A stretch of 64,000 nucleotides of DNA from Bacteroidota bacterium (GTDB lineage: Bacteria > Bacteroidota > Bacteroidia > UKL13-3): positions 1 to 64,000 of the forward strand of contig JAIYCU010000032.1 in NCBI GenBank assembly GCA_027487835.1. Direction: 5' to 3'. The notes beneath the pieces were generated by a model that had not been told where the DNA came from, made no database searches, and saw only the letters and a list, made by a program, of their open reading frames with translations. This document shows positions 61,906 to 64,000 of this stretch, piece by piece. The position numbers and the translations under genes were made by a program. How positions within the stretch are numbered: the first letter of the stretch is position 1; every line of letters begins with the position of its first letter.

Positions 61906-64000
61906 TTATAAGCCGAATATGCCATAATGCTTCATTACTTGATAAATGATTACACCAGCGATAAAGCCAATTAAAAACCGAATCCAAAATGGCATTCCTT
62001 TTTTCTTAAAAGGGTCCTTATAGTTTACGCTAGCATCTTTAGGGATTTCTGCCAAGTGGGTTAAGGTATCGCCAAAAGAAATATTAACGGTAGCTTTTGC
62101 ATTTATAGCCCAACCATTGGCATCCAAGACTGGTGCAAGGTTTCGCTTTCTAAGTTTAAGCCAAGCAATAATCATGGAAGGACCACTAATGAGCAATAAA
62201 ATTCCTGCTAAGGCCAAAGGCATTTTCCAATAAGGTAAGGCCAAAAATCCACTCACCAAACTAGACAATAAAGTTCCAATAGCGGCAATAGCCAAACCAA
62301 TGGCAGCAAAAATTCCCACAAATTTACCAATGTCAAAGGCGCTGGGAGTAGCTGCTTTTTCTGGCTCCGCATCGGCTAAGGCATTGCCCGCATGGGTTTC
62401 TGCCGTAGCGGCCATATCGCTTACTTTTGAACTAGAAGATTGCTCTATTTTTCCGTCTTGATCCGAAGCAAATTTATTTACTTGTGTTTCGATAAAACGT
62501 GCCACACGGCGGTAAGGGGTCCAAAACGCTTGTCTAATGCTAATTGGATTCTCAATAATCTTAACTACAGTGGCATCATAATCATTGCCTTTTCTATCAT
62601 AAAAAACGGCTTTTCGCCCTTCTATTAAATTGTCGATATCGCCATTGGTTAAGGCCGCAACAATGGTCATGCTTTCGCCAGTAGATTTAGAAACACAATC
62701 GCAATACAGCAAATACAATCCACTTAACGAAGCCATGGCATTGTGCCTATCCATATCATTTACTTTGATGCATAAATCACAACTGCGTTGGTCTATAAAC
62801 AGCGTACCTACTTGAAAAATAGCCTTTTGATCAGGTGCGTAAAAGTCGTAGAACGTAACAAAGTTTCTAAGCAAGCCAAACAAGTCTTTATGAAACCTAA
62901 GCAACTTATCTACTAAAATCATTCCTTCTGCTTCTGCCGTTAAAGCTACATCTTTTGCAATAAGTGTTTCCAAGGCAAGGCGTGTATCTGGCAACAAGGC
63001 AAATTCAATTTCGGCGGCACTAAGGCCTTCAACAACCTCACCTTCTTTAGCAGCCAACCAGATTTGGTAAGGTTCAAAAAGTGCTTTAATGTGTTCCCAA
63101 TCTTGTAAAGAAATTTCGGTTTTACCAGGGAATATTTTTGTTACTACTTCTGCAAGGAAATTTGCCACTGCGGTTTCCCAGGCAGGGTTAAGGTTTTGGC
63201 TTAACTTAAGCGTTGGTTCAAACCCAATTTTACTAAGAGGGTAATTAGAAATATCATTGATTTTTGCCAGCAAATTGGCGGCAGAAATTTCCTCCACTCG
63301 GCTACTACTAAGGTTAAGTGCAGAGAGGCTATCTTGGTCGAAGTTGGCCAATTTGCAACGCAAAAAATAGTCTTCAATTTTATCACAAAGCGCTTGATAG
63401 GCTGCATAGGCTGCGGCAGTATGAGCGCCAAAAGGTAAAATTGTTTGCCCGCCATTTTGGGCTTGTGTTTGCCAATTTTGAAAAGCGGTGAGGGCTGCAT
63501 AAAAACTTTCTATTTGCGGCAGGCCAATCCCTTCTTGGCCACTTCTGTCTTGGCTTGCACCAAATAGGTTTATAATGGTTTGAACCAAACTTTTGAGGCT
63601 ATCCGTATCAGCAGAAGTTAGGGTAATAATGCCATCCCCATTGAAAGCTGTATTGGCAAAAACCATTTCAAGGTCAGCAGTATCTAGCGAAGAGATGCTT
63701 AAAGCATCTTCTTTACCAATGTTTTTAAGAACAAGTTTAGCACTCAACAATAAATATTGGGCTTCATCAGAATCATTGAGGGCATCGAGAGCAAGGGTAT
63801 CAGCTTGTTTAAGCAGCTCATCCGGGTTTTTGAGCAAAGATAAAATCCAAGCCACAGCAGCCATCACTTCTGGGGCTCTAATTTTTCCATCGTCATCAGT
63901 ATCTATAAGCGCCAATGTTTTGGGGTCAATTTCTAAGCCCTCAACAGGGCAACTGAGGGCAGTCCATAGCTTTTGGTCGAGGCTATTCAAGGCCAATAAA
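61906..64000 (-). CDS. large EF-hand-like membrane-anchored protein (5' end cut by window edge)
   Basis: At least 696 residues; the frame is open to the window edge and the first in-frame start would be only a TTG, so the true N-terminus is probably outside. Near the N-terminus IDTDDDGKIRAPEVMAA forms an EF-hand-like loop, with a second DGIITL-type loop about 100 residues on. A long helical body is followed by a membrane region (about 565-625) and a last helix near the C-terminus (FLIGFIAGVIIYQV). I recall large unnamed proteins beginning in the same way; function unknown. It carries two dispersed-motif copies. Confidence 0.6.
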   Translation of the reverse strand, partial: LLALNSLDQKLWTALSCPVEGLEIDPKTLALIDTDDDGKIRAPEVMAAVAWILSLLKNPDELLKQADTLALDALNDSDEAQYLLLSAKLVLKNIGKEDALSISSLDTADLEMVFANTAFNGDGIITLTSADTDSLKSLVQTIINLFGASQDRSGQEGIGLPQIESFYAALTAFQNWQTQAQNGGQTILPFGAHTAAAYAAYQALCDKIEDYFLRCKLANFDQDSLSALNLSSSRVEEISAANLLAKINDISNYPLSKIGFEPTLKLSQNLNPAWETAVANFLAEVVTKIFPGKTEISLQDWEHIKALFEPYQIWLAAKEGEVVEGLSAAEIEFALLPDTRLALETLIAKDVALTAEAEGMILVDKLLRFHKDLFGLLRNFVTFYDFYAPDQKAIFQVGTLFIDQRSCDLCIKVNDMDRHNAMASLSGLYLLYCDCVSKSTGESMTIVAALTNGDIDNLIEGRKAVFYDRKGNDYDATVVKIIENPISIRQAFWTPYRRVARFIETQVNKFASDQDGKIEQSSSSKVSDMAATAETHAGNALADAEPEKAATPSAFDIGKFVGIFAAIGLAIAAIGTLLSSLVSGFLALPYWKMPLALAGILLLISGPSMIIAWLKLRKRNLAPVLDANGWAINAKATVNISFGDTLTHLAEIPKDASVNYKDPFKKKGMPFWIRFLIGFIAGVIIYQVMKHYGIFGL
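63215..63224 (-). repeat. dispersed decamer GGTTTGAACC, copy 13
   Basis: Exact copy in the large EF-hand-like protein gene; read as Phe-Glu-Pro. Confidence 0.8.
63577..63586 (+). repeat. dispersed decamer GGTTTGAACC, copy 14
   Basis: Exact copy in the same gene as copy 13 but opposite orientation; read on the coding strand as Val-Gln-Thr. Confidence 0.8.

Overview
The window reads as chromosomal DNA of a low-GC member of the Bacteroidota, most like the Chitinophagales/Sphingobacteriia side of the phylum. The evidence is a SusC/SusD pair, several proteins with type IX secretion (T9SS) C-terminal tails, many short lipoproteins with a Bacteroidota lipobox, promoter-like boxes of the TAnnTTTG type, and families typical of the phylum (DUF6702, two-domain Usp proteins, fasciclin lipoproteins). 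The lineage is inferred from gene content; no rRNA is present. Two tRNA genes are present: Ser(GGA) and Arg(CCT).

Layout. 1-8.7 kb: pirin-like protein (cut by the left edge), a lipoprotein, a hybrid histidine kinase, and a membrane Fe-S protein separated from its probable CCG-domain partner by an RsmH-type methyltransferase and a T9SS protein. 8.3-13.3 kb: cyanophycin synthetase, cyanophycinase and isoaspartyl peptidase, which together make a store-and-recycle nitrogen module. 13.3-16 kb: PAS histidine kinase with a receiver-only partner. 16-20.2 kb: tetR-paaA-paaB-(membrane protein)-paaC, part of the phenylacetyl-CoA epoxidase. 20.3-23.6 kb: tRNA-Ser, an outer-membrane protein, an M1 peptidase and tRNA-Arg. 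24-35.3 kb: a glucan-utilisation locus with a secreted GH13 amylase, SusC, SusD, two surface glycan-binding lipoproteins and a GH16 beta-glucanase lipoprotein. 35.3-47.6 kb: surface-polymer and housekeeping genes (acyltransferase, SGNH-like hydrolase, methyltransferase, glycosyltransferase, fasciclin protein, bestrophin, AlkB, HD hydrolase, Usp). 47.5-53.6 kb: a run of envelope proteins, an M1-like peptidase, HupE/UreJ and DUF6702. 53.6-64 kb: release factor 3, a glyoxalase-like protein, a PIF1/RecD-like helicase, a coiled-coil protein, a LuxR two-component pair, a second Usp and a large protein cut by the right edge.

The most unusual signal is not a gene. The decamer GGTTTGAACC (or its complement GGTTCAAACC) occurs exactly 14 times in 64 kb, where about 0.1 is expected from base composition. 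It lies in unrelated genes, in four different reading-frame contexts, in both orientations, and in two intergenic spots. It is absent from a 20.7-kb stretch containing the glucan locus. It behaves like a genome-wide DNA-level signal (uptake-type sequence, chromosome-organising site or regulator site) that I cannot assign to a described system.

Other patterns: convergent genes packed tail to tail, often with overlapping stop codons; several genes with a promoter box only 4-6 nt before the start codon, suggesting leaderless mRNAs; and a cluster of TTGCTT words with regular spacing upstream of the amylase.
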